From: Bdellovibrio sp. ZAP7 | Lineage (GTDB): Bacteria > Bdellovibrionota > FAC87 > UBA2466 | Assembly: GCA_945878405.1 (NCBI GenBank) | Contig: CAMCTJ010000018.1 | Coordinates: forward strand, 1-37,727 | Reading direction: 5' to 3' | DNA: 37,727 nt | Part shown: in pieces, positions 8,193-16,370 of the stretch | Position numbering within the stretch: position 1 is the first letter of the stretch | Layout of the letters: every line of letters begins with the position of its first letter | Notes under the pieces: generated by a model | What the model was told of the DNA's origin: nothing | What the model saw: only the letters and a program-made list of their open reading frames with translations | Databases searched by the model: none | Program-made: the position numbers and the translations under genes

Positions 8193-9494
8193 GTGGCAGC
8201 AGTCGAAGGTCTCACCAAAGTACCTGAACTCCGTCGGCGCATATTTTTTACCATAGCGCTGCTTTCTGTTTATCGCTTAGGGTGTCATATTCCAGTACCT
8301 GGAATCAACACGGATACCTTGTCGCGCTTCTTTCAGAGCAATCAGAATACATTGTTTGGAATGCTCAACATGTTCTCTGGGCGAGCATTAGAGAATGCCT
8401 CGATTTTTGCCCTGGGCATCATGCCGTATATCAGTGCATCCATCATCTTCCAGCTTCTAACGGTTGTTTGGCCTTACTTAAGCCAACTTTCTAAAGAAGG
8501 AGAATTAGGAAGAAGAAAAATTAACCAATACACCCGTTATGCCACGGTAATACTGGCAATGTTTCAGGGGTTTGGAATGGCAAGCGCTCTTATGAGTGCC
8601 GAAAGCCAGAACTACGTTTTATTGCCCGGACTACAATTTAAGTTTGTAGCGGTGATTACTCTAGCGGCAGGAACTTCTTTTATCATGTGGCTTGGTGAGC
8701 AAATCACCGAAAGAGGCATTGGGAACGGCTCTTCTCTAATTATTTTCTCTGGAATTGCAGCTGGAATTCCTGTTGGCGCTCAACAAACCTGGCAGATGGT
8801 TAAGGATGGGCAACTATCCCCTCTCCTTCTTGTGATCATTTTAGCTCTGATGGTAGCTGTGATTGGAGTCATTATTTTCTTGGAACAAGGTCAAAGACGT
8901 ATCCCTATTCAGTATGCCAAACGACAAGTGGGAAGACGGCTTTATGGTGGTCAATCGACTCACCTTCCTCTAAAAATCAACACAAGCGGAGTTATTCCTC
9001 CTATTTTTGCATCCTCTTTATTGATGGCCCCCTTAACTATTATTACTTTTCTTCCCCCAAGTGCTTTTGCGGATCATCTTAGAAATGCTCTTGGGCGAGG
9101 CGGAATTCTCTATTACTGCTTTTTTGTTAGTTTAATCATTTTCTTTTGCTTCTTTTACACAGCAGTCGTTTTTAACCCCTCAGAAGTAGCAGAAAATTTA
9201 AAAAAGAATGGTGGCTATGTGCCTGGGATTCGCCCTGGAGCCAACACAAGCGATTATATCGATAAAGTTCTCACTCGAATCACGTACGGGGGCGCCCTTT
9301 ATATTGCTCTGGTATGCTTACTGCCAGATTTCTTAATTACTAAGTTTAAAGTGTCTTTTTTCTTTGGGGGAACTACCTTACTGATCTTGGTGGGTGTTGC
9401 TCTTGATACAGTTGCACAAATCCAAACCTTCCTTCTCACTCGGGACTACGAAGGCTTCATGAAAAATGCGAAGCTTCGCGGACGCAGAGGTTAG
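8193..9494 (+). CDS. secY: Protein translocase subunit SecY
   Basis: A 433-residue polytopic membrane protein with ten hydrophobic segments, the pore of the SecYEG translocon. The N-terminal VPELRRRIFFTIALLSVYRLG and the GIMPYISASIIFQLL segment (TM2) are typical, as are GIGNGSSLIIF and QRRIPIQYAKR in the cytoplasmic loops that contact SecA or the ribosome. It starts at GTG 8193 with AAGGAG at 8178-8183. It is the normal penultimate block of the spc operon and is followed by adk, as in many Gram-positive and delta-type genomes. Confidence 0.98.
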   Translation: MAAVEGLTKVPELRRRIFFTIALLSVYRLGCHIPVPGINTDTLSRFFQSNQNTLFGMLNMFSGRALENASIFALGIMPYISASIIFQLLTVVWPYLSQLSKEGELGRRKINQYTRYATVILAMFQGFGMASALMSAESQNYVLLPGLQFKFVAVITLAAGTSFIMWLGEQITERGIGNGSSLIIFSGIAAGIPVGAQQTWQMVKDGQLSPLLLVIILALMVAVIGVIIFLEQGQRRIPIQYAKRQVGRRLYGGQSTHLPLKINTSGVIPPIFASSLLMAPLTIITFLPPSAFADHLRNALGRGGILYYCFFVSLIIFFCFFYTAVVFNPSEVAENLKKNGGYVPGIRPGANTSDYIDKVLTRITYGGALYIALVCLLPDFLITKFKVSFFFGGTTLLILVGVALDTVAQIQTFLLTRDYEGFMKNAKLRGRRG

Positions 9495-9495
9495 T

Positions 9496-10131
9496 GTGCG
9501 TATCACCGTCTTTTTGGGAGCCCCTGGCTCCGGAAAAGGAACCCAAGCAAAATTGCTTTCCCAAAGTGATCGGTTCGTTCATCTCTCTACCGGGGACATT
9601 TTAAGAAACGCGATCAAAGAGGGAACTCCCCTTGGAAGGGAAGCAAAAACATTTATGGACAAAGGGGAACTAGTCCCCGATGCAACCATGATTGGTCTAA
9701 TCAAAGACACTCTCTCCAAGCTAAAGCCAGATCAACATGTGATACTCGACGGCTTTCCAAGAACGGTTGCTCAAGCGGAAGCTCTAAACTCTAATACTGC
9801 AACTCAAGTCGAACACGCTCTTTTGTTTGAAATTGTGGATTCGCTCCTGATTGACAGATTAACTGGTCGCAGGGTTTGCAAACAATGTGGACAACCTTTT
9901 CACATGAAACACATTCGCCCCAAAAAAGAGGGAATCTGCGACCTCTGTAATGGCGAGGTCATACAACGTTCAGATGATCATGAAGATGTAGTAAAACGGC
10001 GTTTGGAGATTTTTCATTCGCAAAACAAAGGCTTGGTAGATTACTACTCTGACAAACATAAACTTAAGCGCATCAATGTAGACCAGCCCGCTGATTCAGT
10101 ACAAAAAATCCTAATGGAGCTTTTAAAGTAA
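9496..10131 (+). CDS. adk: Adenylate kinase, zinc-LID type
   Basis: The open frame runs upstream into secY, but GTG 9496 gives the canonical start MRITVFLGAPGSGKGTQAK and has AGAGG at 9486-9490 as RBS, so it is preferred. The 211-residue enzyme interconverts ATP+AMP and 2 ADP. It shows the P-loop GAPGSGKGT, the DGFPRTVAQA segment, and a LID domain with two CxxC pairs (CKQC and CDLC), the zinc-binding form. The stop TAATG overlaps the map start by one base. Confidence 0.96.
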   Translation: MRITVFLGAPGSGKGTQAKLLSQSDRFVHLSTGDILRNAIKEGTPLGREAKTFMDKGELVPDATMIGLIKDTLSKLKPDQHVILDGFPRTVAQAEALNSNTATQVEHALLFEIVDSLLIDRLTGRRVCKQCGQPFHMKHIRPKKEGICDLCNGEVIQRSDDHEDVVKRRLEIFHSQNKGLVDYYSDKHKLKRINVDQPADSVQKILMELLK

Positions 10132-10964
10132 TGGTTCAAATTCGTTCGGCCAGAGAATTGGCACAAATGAGAAAGTCCGGAGAGATGGTAGCAAAAGTTC
10201 TCTTCGAACTAACTAAAGCAGCAAAACCAGGAGTTTCTTTAATCGAGCTCAATCAGATCGCGGAAGATCTTACTTTGTCGATGGGAGCAAAACCTGCTTT
10301 CAAAGGATACTTGGGCTATGCCCATTCGTTATGTACCTCCGTGAATGATCAAGTGGTTCACGGCATTCCATCTCATCGAAAACTTGTTGAAGGAGATGTC
10401 ATCGGTTTAGATTTTGGTTTGGTATATGACGGTTTTTTTGGCGATAGTGCAGTCACTTTAGGAATTGGAAAAGTTTCTGACAAAGCAAAAAAGCTGATGC
10501 AAGTAACAAAGGATTCACTCTATGCAGCTATTGATGCTGCACGTGGGGGAAACACTTTGAAAGATATTGCAAGAGCAATTGAAGACACGATTCGTCCTCA
10601 CAAATATGGAATTGTGAAAGAGTTTGTGGGGCACGGAATCGGAACTAAACTTCATGAAGATCCTCAAGTAGCAAATTTCGAAGCTGGTGCTTCAAATTTA
10701 AAACTTCGTCCGGGAATGACAATTGCGATCGAGCCAATGATCAATGAAGGAACTCATCGAGTAAAAGTTTTAGGCGATAAATGGACTGTCGCTACGGAAG
10801 ATGGAAGTTTGTCTGCGCATTACGAACACACAATTGCGATCACGGAAGGCGAACCAGAACTTTTAACTTCTTGGATAAATATTTTGAAAGAAGCAGAAAC
10901 AAATTTAGACTCTGAAACCTTAAAGAGAGGTGCTTATGGCCAAAGAGGATCTAATCCAAGTTGA
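10131..10964 (+). CDS. map: Methionine aminopeptidase type I
   Basis: A 277-residue type I MetAP that removes the initiator methionine. Metal ligands of the pita-bread fold are visible in [17 protein letters not shown] (two Asp), [12 protein letters not shown] (His), EPMI (Glu) and [16 protein letters not shown] (Glu). The last 20 or so residues go beyond the family core; this tail is read from DNA that also encodes the start of infA in another frame, giving a 29-nt overlap. Confidence 0.97.
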   Translation: MVQIRSARELAQMRKSGEMVAKVLFELTKAAKPGVSLIELNQIAEDLTLSMGAKPAFKGYLGYAHSLCTSVNDQVVHGIPSHRKLVEGDVIGLDFGLVYDGFFGDSAVTLGIGKVSDKAKKLMQVTKDSLYAAIDAARGGNTLKDIARAIEDTIRPHKYGIVKEFVGHGIGTKLHEDPQVANFEAGASNLKLRPGMTIAIEPMINEGTHRVKVLGDKWTVATEDGSLSAHYEHTIAITEGEPELLTSWINILKEAETNLDSETLKRGAYGQRGSNPS

Positions 10965-11154
10965 AGGGACTGTGATTGAGCCCCTTCCAAATGCAATGTT
11001 CAGTGTTCAATTACCAACAGGGCAAAAAGTTTTGGCCCATATTTCGGGAAAAATGCGGATGAATTACATTCGAATTTTACCGGGAGATAAAGTCACTGTG
11101 GAGCTTTCACCTTACGATTTAACGCGCGGAAGAATTACTTATCGGGCGAAGTAG
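10936..11154 (+). CDS. infA: Translation initiation factor IF-1
   Basis: A 72-residue IF-1 beginning [22 protein letters not shown] and ending with the typical [19 protein letters not shown] at 10930 would add two residues, but ATG 10936 is canonical and has AGAGAGG at 10924-10930 as RBS. IF-1 binds the A-site during initiation as an OB-fold protein. It overlaps the 3' end of map by 29 nt. Confidence 0.97.
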   Translation: MAKEDLIQVEGTVIEPLPNAMFSVQLPTGQKVLAHISGKMRMNYIRILPGDKVTVELSPYDLTRGRITYRAK

Positions 11155-11234
11155 GATGAGGGCAGACTAAAGGTCAATTGATTCAATAGGATAGCAGATT
11201 TTAATCAGAAGGCTCAAAGACTAAATCAATAGAA

Positions 11235-11264
11235 TTGACAACTTAATGTTGATTAGCCTAAATA
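11235..11264 (+). promoter_or_regulatory. Sigma70-type promoter for the alpha operon (rpmJ onward)
   Basis: TTGACA at 11235-11240 is followed after 18 nt by TAAATA at 11259-11264. The -35 is perfect and the -10 has five of six matches to TATAAT. It lies in the only long spacer (11155-11288) of the ribosomal block, 24 nt before rpmJ. A start near 11271 would give a leader of about 18 nt, too short for an S4-binding pseudoknot of the E. coli kind. Confidence 0.7.
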
Positions 11265-11288
11265 GGGGCTTCATTTAAAGAGGGTACC

Positions 11289-11402
11289 GTGAAAGTTAGG
11301 TCATCGGTTAAGAAAATTTGTAATAAATGTCGCGTATTTAGGCGAGGCGGAGTGGTTCGCGTTTCTTGCGTTGATCCCCGTCATAAACAGAGGCAAGGAT
11401 AA
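11289..11402 (+). CDS. rpmJ: 50S ribosomal protein L36 (bL36), zinc type
   Basis: A 37-residue protein from GTG 11289 to TAA 11402, behind AGAGGG at 11279-11284. It starts [14 protein letters not shown] and ends [11 protein letters not shown], matching L36. The zinc ligands are present as C11, C14, C27 and H32. It is the smallest large-subunit protein. Its stop overlaps the rpsM start as TAATG. Its place after infA and before rpsM is canonical. Confidence 0.96.
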   Translation: MKVRSSVKKICNKCRVFRRGGVVRVSCVDPRHKQRQG

Positions 11403-11785
11403 TGGCTCGTATTGCGGGTGTTGATTTACCCAGAAATAAAAGAATTGAAGTAGGTCTTACTTACATCTACGGAATCGGACGAAGTTTATCTAACTCCATT
11501 CTGAGATCGGTAAACATTGATCCAAACACAAAAACAGATGCGCTTGCTGACGAAGATGTTAATCGTATCCGTGAACACATTGAAAAAAACTTCCCTGTCG
11601 AAGGGGAGTTGCGAAGAGTTATTTCTTCCAACATCAAGAGACTTTTGGAGTTGCAGACTTATCGGGGCTTAAGACACCGTAAAAATCTCCCGGTACGAGG
11701 CCAAAGAACCCACACCAATGCACGCACGCGAAAAGGTCCTCGCAAAACAGTCGCTGTAAAAAAACAATTAAAAGTAATGAAGTAA
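11402..11785 (+). CDS. rpsM: 30S ribosomal protein S13 (uS13)
   Basis: A 127-residue S13 opening [26 protein letters not shown]. The helix-two-turn-helix region and the basic C-terminal tail [28 protein letters not shown] are typical; the tail reaches the P-site tRNA. S13 bridges to the large subunit in the head. It follows rpmJ with a one-base overlap. Confidence 0.98.
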   Translation: MARIAGVDLPRNKRIEVGLTYIYGIGRSLSNSILRSVNIDPNTKTDALADEDVNRIREHIEKNFPVEGELRRVISSNIKRLLELQTYRGLRHRKNLPVRGQRTHTNARTRKGPRKTVAVKKQLKVMK

Positions 11786-11811
11786 CCTTTTTATTCTAGG
11801 AGTAGTAGGCA

Positions 11812-12243
11812 GTGACAAATCAGGCGGCGCCAGTGGATGGCGATAAAAAAGAAGTAGCGGCGAAAGAACCTAAAAAGAAAAAAGGCTCTCGCAAAGATGT
11901 TCCTGTAGGAAACGCTTTTATTCAATGTTCCTTTAACAACACGATTGTAACCATCACTGATCCCACTGGAAACGTTCTGTGCTGGTCTTCCGCTGGAAGA
12001 AAAGGTTTTAAAGGAGCAAGAAAGAGCACTCCTTTTGCTGCGCAAATTGCGGCTGAAGATGCAGCAAAACAAGCTTTGGATCAAGGAGTACGATCGTTAT
12101 CCGTTTACGTTAACGGTCCTGGAGCTGGTCGTGAAACAGCTCTCAGAGGACTTCAGGTGGCTGGGCTAAGAATTACTTACATTCGAGACACCACCCCGAT
12201 ACCTCACAATGGGTGTCGGCCTCCAAAGAAAAGAAGAGTTTAA
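11812..12243 (+). CDS. rpsK: 30S ribosomal protein S11 (uS11)
   Basis: A 143-residue S11 from GTG 11812 with TAGGAGTAGTAGG upstream. The N-terminal 30 residues are Lys-rich ([18 protein letters not shown]), somewhat longer than usual. The core is normal: [37 protein letters not shown] and the end [20 protein letters not shown]11 forms part of the platform near the mRNA exit. It lies 26 nt after rpsM. Confidence 0.97.
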   Translation: MTNQAAPVDGDKKEVAAKEPKKKKGSRKDVPVGNAFIQCSFNNTIVTITDPTGNVLCWSSAGRKGFKGARKSTPFAAQIAAEDAAKQALDQGVRSLSVYVNGPGAGRETALRGLQVAGLRITYIRDTTPIPHNGCRPPKKRRV

Positions 12244-12262
12244 CATTATTTAGGAGTTCAAA

Positions 12263-12889
12263 TTGGCTAGGTGTACTACTTCAGTTTGTAAATTGTGTCG
12301 TCGTGAGAACATGAAATTGTTTCTCAAGGGAGACCGTTGTTTTGGTGATAAATGTGCTTTTGAAAGACGTGCTTACCCACCGGGACAGCATGGTCAACGT
12401 CGTACCAAGTTATCTGACTTTGGACTTCAGCTTCGAGAAAAACAAAAGGTGAAACACATCTACGGAATGTTGGAACGACAATTCCGAATGTATTTCGATA
12501 AAGCAAACCGCTCTAAAGGCGCCACAGGCCACAACCTGTTGCAGCGGTTGGAACGCCGTTTGGATAATGTTGTTTACCGAATGGGATTTGGTGACAGCAG
12601 AAAAGAAGCTAGACAGCTCGTTCTTCATTCTCATTTCTTAGTCAATGGCAAAGTAGTGAACATTCCCAACACCGTTTTAAAAGTAAACGATGTTGTAAGC
12701 GTTCGTCCAAAGAGCCAACAAGCAACTCCCATTTTGAGAGCTTTGGAAAACGTTAAAAAGCGTGAGATTCCAGATTGGTTGGAACTCAACGCTGGCGAAT
12801 TCAAAGGCCGCGTTAAATATTTGCCTGAACGCGGGCAGATTACTCTACCCATTGAAGAAAACTTAGTTGTCGAATTGTACTCAAGATAA
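12263..12889 (+). CDS. rpsD: 30S ribosomal protein S4, zinc-type N-terminus (uS4)
   Basis: A 208-residue S4 from TTG 12263, with TAGGAG at 12251-12256 as RBS. The N-terminal region has [18 protein letters not shown] then KC, a four-cysteine zinc site. The S4 RNA-binding domain is at about residues 95-160 ([15 protein letters not shown] and [14 protein letters not shown]). S4 starts 30S assembly and in E. coli represses the alpha operon. Order rpsK-rpsD-rpoA-rplQ is canonical. Confidence 0.97.
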   Translation: MARCTTSVCKLCRRENMKLFLKGDRCFGDKCAFERRAYPPGQHGQRRTKLSDFGLQLREKQKVKHIYGMLERQFRMYFDKANRSKGATGHNLLQRLERRLDNVVYRMGFGDSRKEARQLVLHSHFLVNGKVVNIPNTVLKVNDVVSVRPKSQQATPILRALENVKKREIPDWLELNAGEFKGRVKYLPERGQITLPIEENLVVELYSR

Positions 12890-12909
12890 TTTTTGAAGGA
12901 GCAGTAACT

Positions 12910-13950
12910 ATGGAACTCAATTTAGCCCCAAAAAATTGGCGCGGCCTCATTAAGCCTCGTGGTTTGGAAGTAGAGCGTGAGTCTCTTTCCGAAACCTATG
13001 GCCGTTTCTACGCAAAACCTCTTGAAAGAGGTTTCGGAGTCACCATTGGCAATAGCCTTCGAAGAATTTTATTATCTTCTTTGCAAGGTGTCGCAATCAC
13101 AACCGTTAGAATTGATGGAGTGATGCACGAGTTCTCTTCCCTTCCCGATGTACAGGAAGATGTTACAGACATTATTTTAAACCTGAAAGATGTTCGCTTT
13201 AAAATGTATGCGGATGGTCCTAAGACAGTAACCATCGACAAAAAGGGACCCGGAGCAGTAACTGCTGCTGATATTCAAGTAGATGACACTGTTGAAGTCT
13301 TGAATCCTACTCATCACATTGCCACCTTAGGAAAAGAAGGACACTTCAAAGCTGAGTTGAGATTAGAATTCGGTAAAGGTTATGTAGCAGCAGAAAGTGT
13401 TCGTCGTGAAGAACTAGCCGCTGGGGTTATTCCTCTTGATGCTTTCTTCTCACCCGTTCGAAAAGTAAATTACACTGTTTCCCACGCTCGTGTTGGTCAA
13501 CGCACTGACTACGACAATTTGGAAATGGAAGTTCAAACAGATGGTTCTGTTCGTCCAGAAGACGCAGTTGCTTACGCCTCCAAAATCTTGAAGGATCAGC
13601 TCTCCATCTTCATCAACTTTGACGAATCGCTCGAACCAGAAGTTACCGAGCCCGTAATTGAAAAAGAAAAAAATAATGAAAACCTGTATCGTACAGTCGA
13701 TGAACTAGAACTTTCCGTTCGTTCTGCAAACTGCTTACAAAATGCCGGTATCAAGTACATCGGCGAGTTGGTACAGAAAACAGAAGCAGAAATGCTAAAG
13801 ACCAAGAACTTTGGAAGAAAATCTCTCAATGAGATCAAAGAAATCCTAATTGAAATGGGATTAGGCTTTGGAGTTAAAGTAGAGGGATTTGACCCCGAAA
13901 CATTTTTTGCTAACAAGAAGAAAAAGGACGGAGCCGAGAATCTTAACTAA
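12910..13950 (+). CDS. rpoA: DNA-directed RNA polymerase subunit alpha
   Basis: A 346-residue alpha subunit. The N-terminal dimerisation domain has [21 protein letters not shown] and the assembly loop VHEF-like [20 protein letters not shown]; the C-terminal domain has [23 protein letters not shown] and [16 protein letters not shown], used for UP-element and activator contact. The linker is at about residues 235-260. RBS AAGGAG is at 12896-12901. A Lys-rich terminus follows the CTD. Confidence 0.98.
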   Translation: MELNLAPKNWRGLIKPRGLEVERESLSETYGRFYAKPLERGFGVTIGNSLRRILLSSLQGVAITTVRIDGVMHEFSSLPDVQEDVTDIILNLKDVRFKMYADGPKTVTIDKKGPGAVTAADIQVDDTVEVLNPTHHIATLGKEGHFKAELRLEFGKGYVAAESVRREELAAGVIPLDAFFSPVRKVNYTVSHARVGQRTDYDNLEMEVQTDGSVRPEDAVAYASKILKDQLSIFINFDESLEPEVTEPVIEKEKNNENLYRTVDELELSVRSANCLQNAGIKYIGELVQKTEAEMLKTKNFGRKSLNEIKEILIEMGLGFGVKVEGFDPETFFANKKKKDGAENLN

Positions 13951-13975
13951 AAGTTAAGCTCGCTTTGAGATTGGT

Positions 13976-14554
13976 ATGAGACACGCTAAAGCTGGAGACA
14001 AGTTAGGAGTATTACCGAGCCATCGTGTGGCGCTGCTGAGAAACCTAACTCTTGCATTAATTGAGCACGGTAAAATTAAAACCACGACCCGTAGAGCGAA
14101 AGCTATGCGATGGTACGCAGAACACGTAGTGACTCTAGCCAAGAGAGGCGATTTGGCTTCTCGCCGACAGATTGTTAAACTTTTAGGAAGTACCGAAACG
14201 GGAAAACCTGGTCATAACCGCATTCGTGTGGCTATTGATAAAGTCTACTCTGACATAGCTCCTCGTTTTAAGGATCGTCAGGGGGGATACACCCAGATTT
14301 TCCGATTGGCTCAACCCCGAGTCGGAGATTGTGCCCCTATGTGTTTCATTCAGTATCTTCCAGGTGCTGAAGAAACCAAAACTAAGACTTCGGATAAATC
14401 TAAAAAGTCAGCTAAGGAAGTAAAGAAAGCTGAGAAAGCTCCTGAAGATAAAGCTGTTAAAAAAGAGGCAAAAGCTGCAAAAGTCGAAGACAAACCAGCA
14501 AAAAAAGCCGCAGCTCAATCGGATAAAAAAGGTAGCAAGAAAAAGGACAGCTAA
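13976..14554 (+). CDS. rplQ: 50S ribosomal protein L17 (bL17) with Lys/Ala-rich tail
   Basis: Residues 1 to about 125 are L17 (GVLPSHRVALLRNLTLALIEHGKIKTT, then RLAQPRVGDCAPMCFIQYL). The protein continues to 192 residues with a tail of about 60 made of K, A, E, D and S in a repeating pattern, resembling histone H1-like tails. The family is normally near 120 residues. L17 lies near the exit tunnel. The tail is low complexity and probably disordered. It ends 2 nt before the thioredoxin gene. Confidence 0.96.
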   Translation: MRHAKAGDKLGVLPSHRVALLRNLTLALIEHGKIKTTTRRAKAMRWYAEHVVTLAKRGDLASRRQIVKLLGSTETGKPGHNRIRVAIDKVYSDIAPRFKDRQGGYTQIFRLAQPRVGDCAPMCFIQYLPGAEETKTKTSDKSKKSAKEVKKAEKAPEDKAVKKEAKAAKVEDKPAKKAAAQSDKKGSKKKDS

Positions 14555-14556
14555 AC

Positions 14557-15156
14557 TTGAACAATAATCCCTTTCTGTCACCCAGTAGGGTGGGGGCTTA
14601 TTTGATAGTTATCTTTCTTGGTCTACTCTATTGGTTGGAACCACTTCTTAAACAAAGAACTCGTAGTTTTGAAGTTTCCAGTTCTCAGAACACCCCTCAA
14701 ACAATCGTTCCAGTGGACAAGTTACTGGTTGAAATAAAATCTAACAAACCAGTTTCACTGGAAGGACTATTAATCCAAGCCCGACGCCCTAATGGCAAAC
14801 TTCTGGTGAACTTTTGGGCGACCTGGTGTGACCCATGTATTGAGGAAATTCCTACCCTCGCGGCTCTGGGAAGCCAGATGCAAAACCAATCTGACGAGGC
14901 TTTACCTATTTTGGTAACGATTTCAGTTGATGAAAGTGCAGAGGCCGTTCGGAAGTTTGCAAAGACCTTAAACCGGCCATTGCCATTTTTGGTTCTTCAC
15001 GATCCCGATGGCGCGTTTTCTCGTCAATTGGGAGTTACCAAGTTTCCGGAAACCTTCTTAATTGATTCAAAGGGCAAGATCCTCCAAAAATGGATAGGTC
15101 CCCAAGATTGGCTTTCCCTGGAAGTTTTGCAGTTTCTGAAAAGATCATGCACTTAG
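14557..15156 (+). CDS. Membrane-anchored TlpA/ResA-like thioredoxin
   Basis: A 199-residue protein from TTG 14557 with AAAAGGAC at 14540-14547 as RBS. Residues 11-28 form one membrane anchor; the rest should be periplasmic. The thioredoxin fold has the WATWCDPC motif with C91 and C94, and a KFPETF cis-proline segment near residue 168. Proteins of this family reduce disulfides in exported proteins or apocytochromes c. It lies 2 nt after rplQ and is probably co-transcribed with the alpha operon. The cytochrome c domain of the FTR1 fusion and the VKOR-DsbA protein in this window are possible functional relatives, but no substrate is shown. Confidence 0.85.
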   Translation: MNNNPFLSPSRVGAYLIVIFLGLLYWLEPLLKQRTRSFEVSSSQNTPQTIVPVDKLLVEIKSNKPVSLEGLLIQARRPNGKLLVNFWATWCDPCIEEIPTLAALGSQMQNQSDEALPILVTISVDESAEAVRKFAKTLNRPLPFLVLHDPDGAFSRQLGVTKFPETFLIDSKGKILQKWIGPQDWLSLEVLQFLKRSCT

Positions 15157-15180
15157 CTAACAGCTCTCTTCCCAAAGAGA

Positions 15181-15186
15181 TATGAT
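15181..15186 (+). promoter_or_regulatory. Candidate -10 box placed for a leaderless mRNA
   Basis: TATGAT at 15181-15186 ends 6 nt before the ATG at 15193. A weak -35 (CTAACA, 15157-15162, four of six matches) lies 18 nt upstream. There is no Shine-Dalgarno before the ATG, so the transcript may begin at or next to the start codon. Confidence 0.4.
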
Positions 15187-15192
15187 TAAGTC

Positions 15193-15804
15193 ATGATAAA
15201 ACAAACCTTTAACCTAATTTTTACATTCGTTTTGATTACCCTTCCCGCCTTTGCTGCGGAGTCGGATGCACCAGCCCCTACCGAAGAAAAGCCTGAGGCA
15301 CAATTGAGTGCCGCGGGAATCAGGCGCCTGGAAGAAAACAAACAAATCCTTTCAAAGAGCGTTGAAACTGCCAAAACGAATGTAGAAAACTGCCAATCCA
15401 ATGCAGCTACATTAGAAAAACAACTAGAAGAGGTTTCCAAAATAGAATCAGAGCTCACAAAACTAAAAGAGCAATATGAATCTTTTTTGACGAAAGCCGA
15501 GGTAGAAGGGCAAAAAAATCGGGAGGCTCTCAACAAGCTATCAAAAGCTAAAGACCGAAAGCTCACATCAATCGAACAAACGGATCGAGAGGCCTGGTCA
15601 AAGGACACCTCAGAGAAAGTAACCAAAGTAAAAGGCTTACTACAGAAGTTAAAAAAAGAAGTTGAAGGGGTGCAATTCCGAAAGAAAGATCTCCTAGCTC
15701 AGAAGAACCACTGGTTAGAAAGAGAGAAATATCATCAGAACCTACTCAAAGAACTAAATGCTAAACAAGACCAGACAGAAAAAAAATTAAAGGGTGATAG
15801 CTAG
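15193..15804 (+). CDS. Secreted coiled-coil protein of unknown function
   Basis: I do not recognise a family. The 203-residue product starts with a signal peptide (MIKQTFNLIFTFVLITLPAFA, cleavage likely after AFAA at about residue 22), then a short Pro/Glu-rich stretch and a long charged helix from about residue 40 to the end with heptad-like spacing (LEENKQ, LEKQLEEVSKIESELTKLKEQ). One cysteine is at about residue 65. It is probably a periplasmic coiled-coil protein. It starts 36 nt after the thioredoxin gene, possibly from its own promoter. Its last codons overlap a hairpin that can terminate the opposing gene. Confidence 0.7.
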   Translation: MIKQTFNLIFTFVLITLPAFAAESDAPAPTEEKPEAQLSAAGIRRLEENKQILSKSVETAKTNVENCQSNAATLEKQLEEVSKIESELTKLKEQYESFLTKAEVEGQKNREALNKLSKAKDRKLTSIEQTDREAWSKDTSEKVTKVKGLLQKLKKEVEGVQFRKKDLLAQKNHWLEREKYHQNLLKELNAKQDQTEKKLKGDS

Positions 15805-15815
15805 AGCTACCACCC
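15775..15815 (-). terminator. Intrinsic terminator for the Gly/Tyr lipoprotein gene
   Basis: An inverted repeat pairs 15792-15802 with 15805-15815 (11-bp stem, one A-C mismatch, 2-nt centre). Read on the - strand it is followed by TTTAATTTTTTTTC, a good U-tract. On the + strand no U-tract follows. It overlaps the last codons of the + strand coiled-coil gene. Confidence 0.65.
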
Positions 15816-15846
15816 TAAAATCAGCTTAATGATTAACAGTTAACGC

Positions 15847-16143
15847 TTAGCGCATGCCATAGGGGTATTGTCCGTACCCACCATAGCCATTGTTTCCATA
15901 AGGTCGGTTATATCCATATCCACCACCGTAAGGATTTTGCTGTCCATATCCGCCATATCCACCGTAAGGATTTTGCTGTCCATATCCGCCATATCCACCA
16001 TAAGGATTCTGCTGTCCATATCCACCATAAGGATTTTGATTATATGGTTGCTGGATCTGCTGCGGGAGTTGCCCATTATTATTATCGCTTCCGCAGGCTG
16101 CTAAAAACATTAAACCGACCAAAAATACTAAGCCCTTTTTCAT
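15847..16143 (-). CDS. Small lipoprotein with Gly/Tyr/Gln/Asn/Pro repeats
   Basis: A 98-residue product with a lipoprotein signal: MKKGLVFLVGLMFLAAC, lipobox LAAC with C17. After a short Asn/Gln linker the rest is a tandem repeat of the 12-residue unit QQNPYGGYGGYG (about three copies) and related Gly/Tyr runs. There is no lysine after K3. RBS AGAGGGGA lies just upstream of ATG 16143. A TATACT box on the - strand (16185-16180) is a possible -10. The protein should be an exported, lipid-anchored, disordered chain; the sequence type resembles sticky or phase-separating low-complexity proteins, but function is unknown. A + strand open frame over the same DNA is only the antisense of the repeats. 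Confidence 0.75.
   Translation of the reverse strand: MKKGLVFLVGLMFLAACGSDNNNGQLPQQIQQPYNQNPYGGYGQQNPYGGYGGYGQQNPYGGYGGYGQQNPYGGGYGYNRPYGNNGYGGYGQYPYGMR
15923..16043 (-). repeat. 36-nt tandem repeat encoding the Gly/Tyr units
   Basis: Two perfect 36-nt copies start at 15923 and 15959, followed by a 27-nt partial at 15995 and a diverged copy at 16022. All lie in frame inside the lipoprotein gene, so copy number can change by multiples of 12 residues without a frameshift. Confidence 0.85.
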
Positions 16144-16346
16144 AGTCCCCTCTTTTAGCGCTCCTTAATCAAAGCGCCGAGTATAAGTACCTTCTCCTGA
16201 GTTAACCCACCGGCAACTCGACTCTTGTATTCAGCAAGAACAGGGCCACCCTATTCCTGCTGGTTTTGCCACCCGGACCCCGCTTCTAGAGCCCTTTTTG
16301 GGCATTTCCCCGGCCCATTTATGTCTCTTTTTGGCCAATCCCTCGC

Positions 16347-16352
16347 TATAAT
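16347..16352 (+). promoter_or_regulatory. Consensus -10 box for the transglycosylase gene
   Basis: TATAAT at 16347-16352 is a perfect -10, 18 nt before ATG 16371. No good -35 is seen at 16-18 nt upstream. The leader also holds TAGGAAA (16358-16364) as RBS. The 227-nt spacer 16144-16370 separates two divergent genes and holds nothing else I can support. Confidence 0.5.
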
Positions 16353-16370
16353 ATTTCTAGGAAATTTCTC

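Noticed and set aside
15923-16043. 36-nt repeats as a possible CRISPR array
   Set aside because: The units are adjacent with no spacers, lie in a reading frame, and no cas gene is near.
15868-16104. Open frame on the + strand over the Gly/Tyr repeats, and a second - strand frame 15840-16076
   Set aside because: Both are shadows of the repeat DNA; only the lipoprotein frame has a signal, an RBS and a meaningful product.
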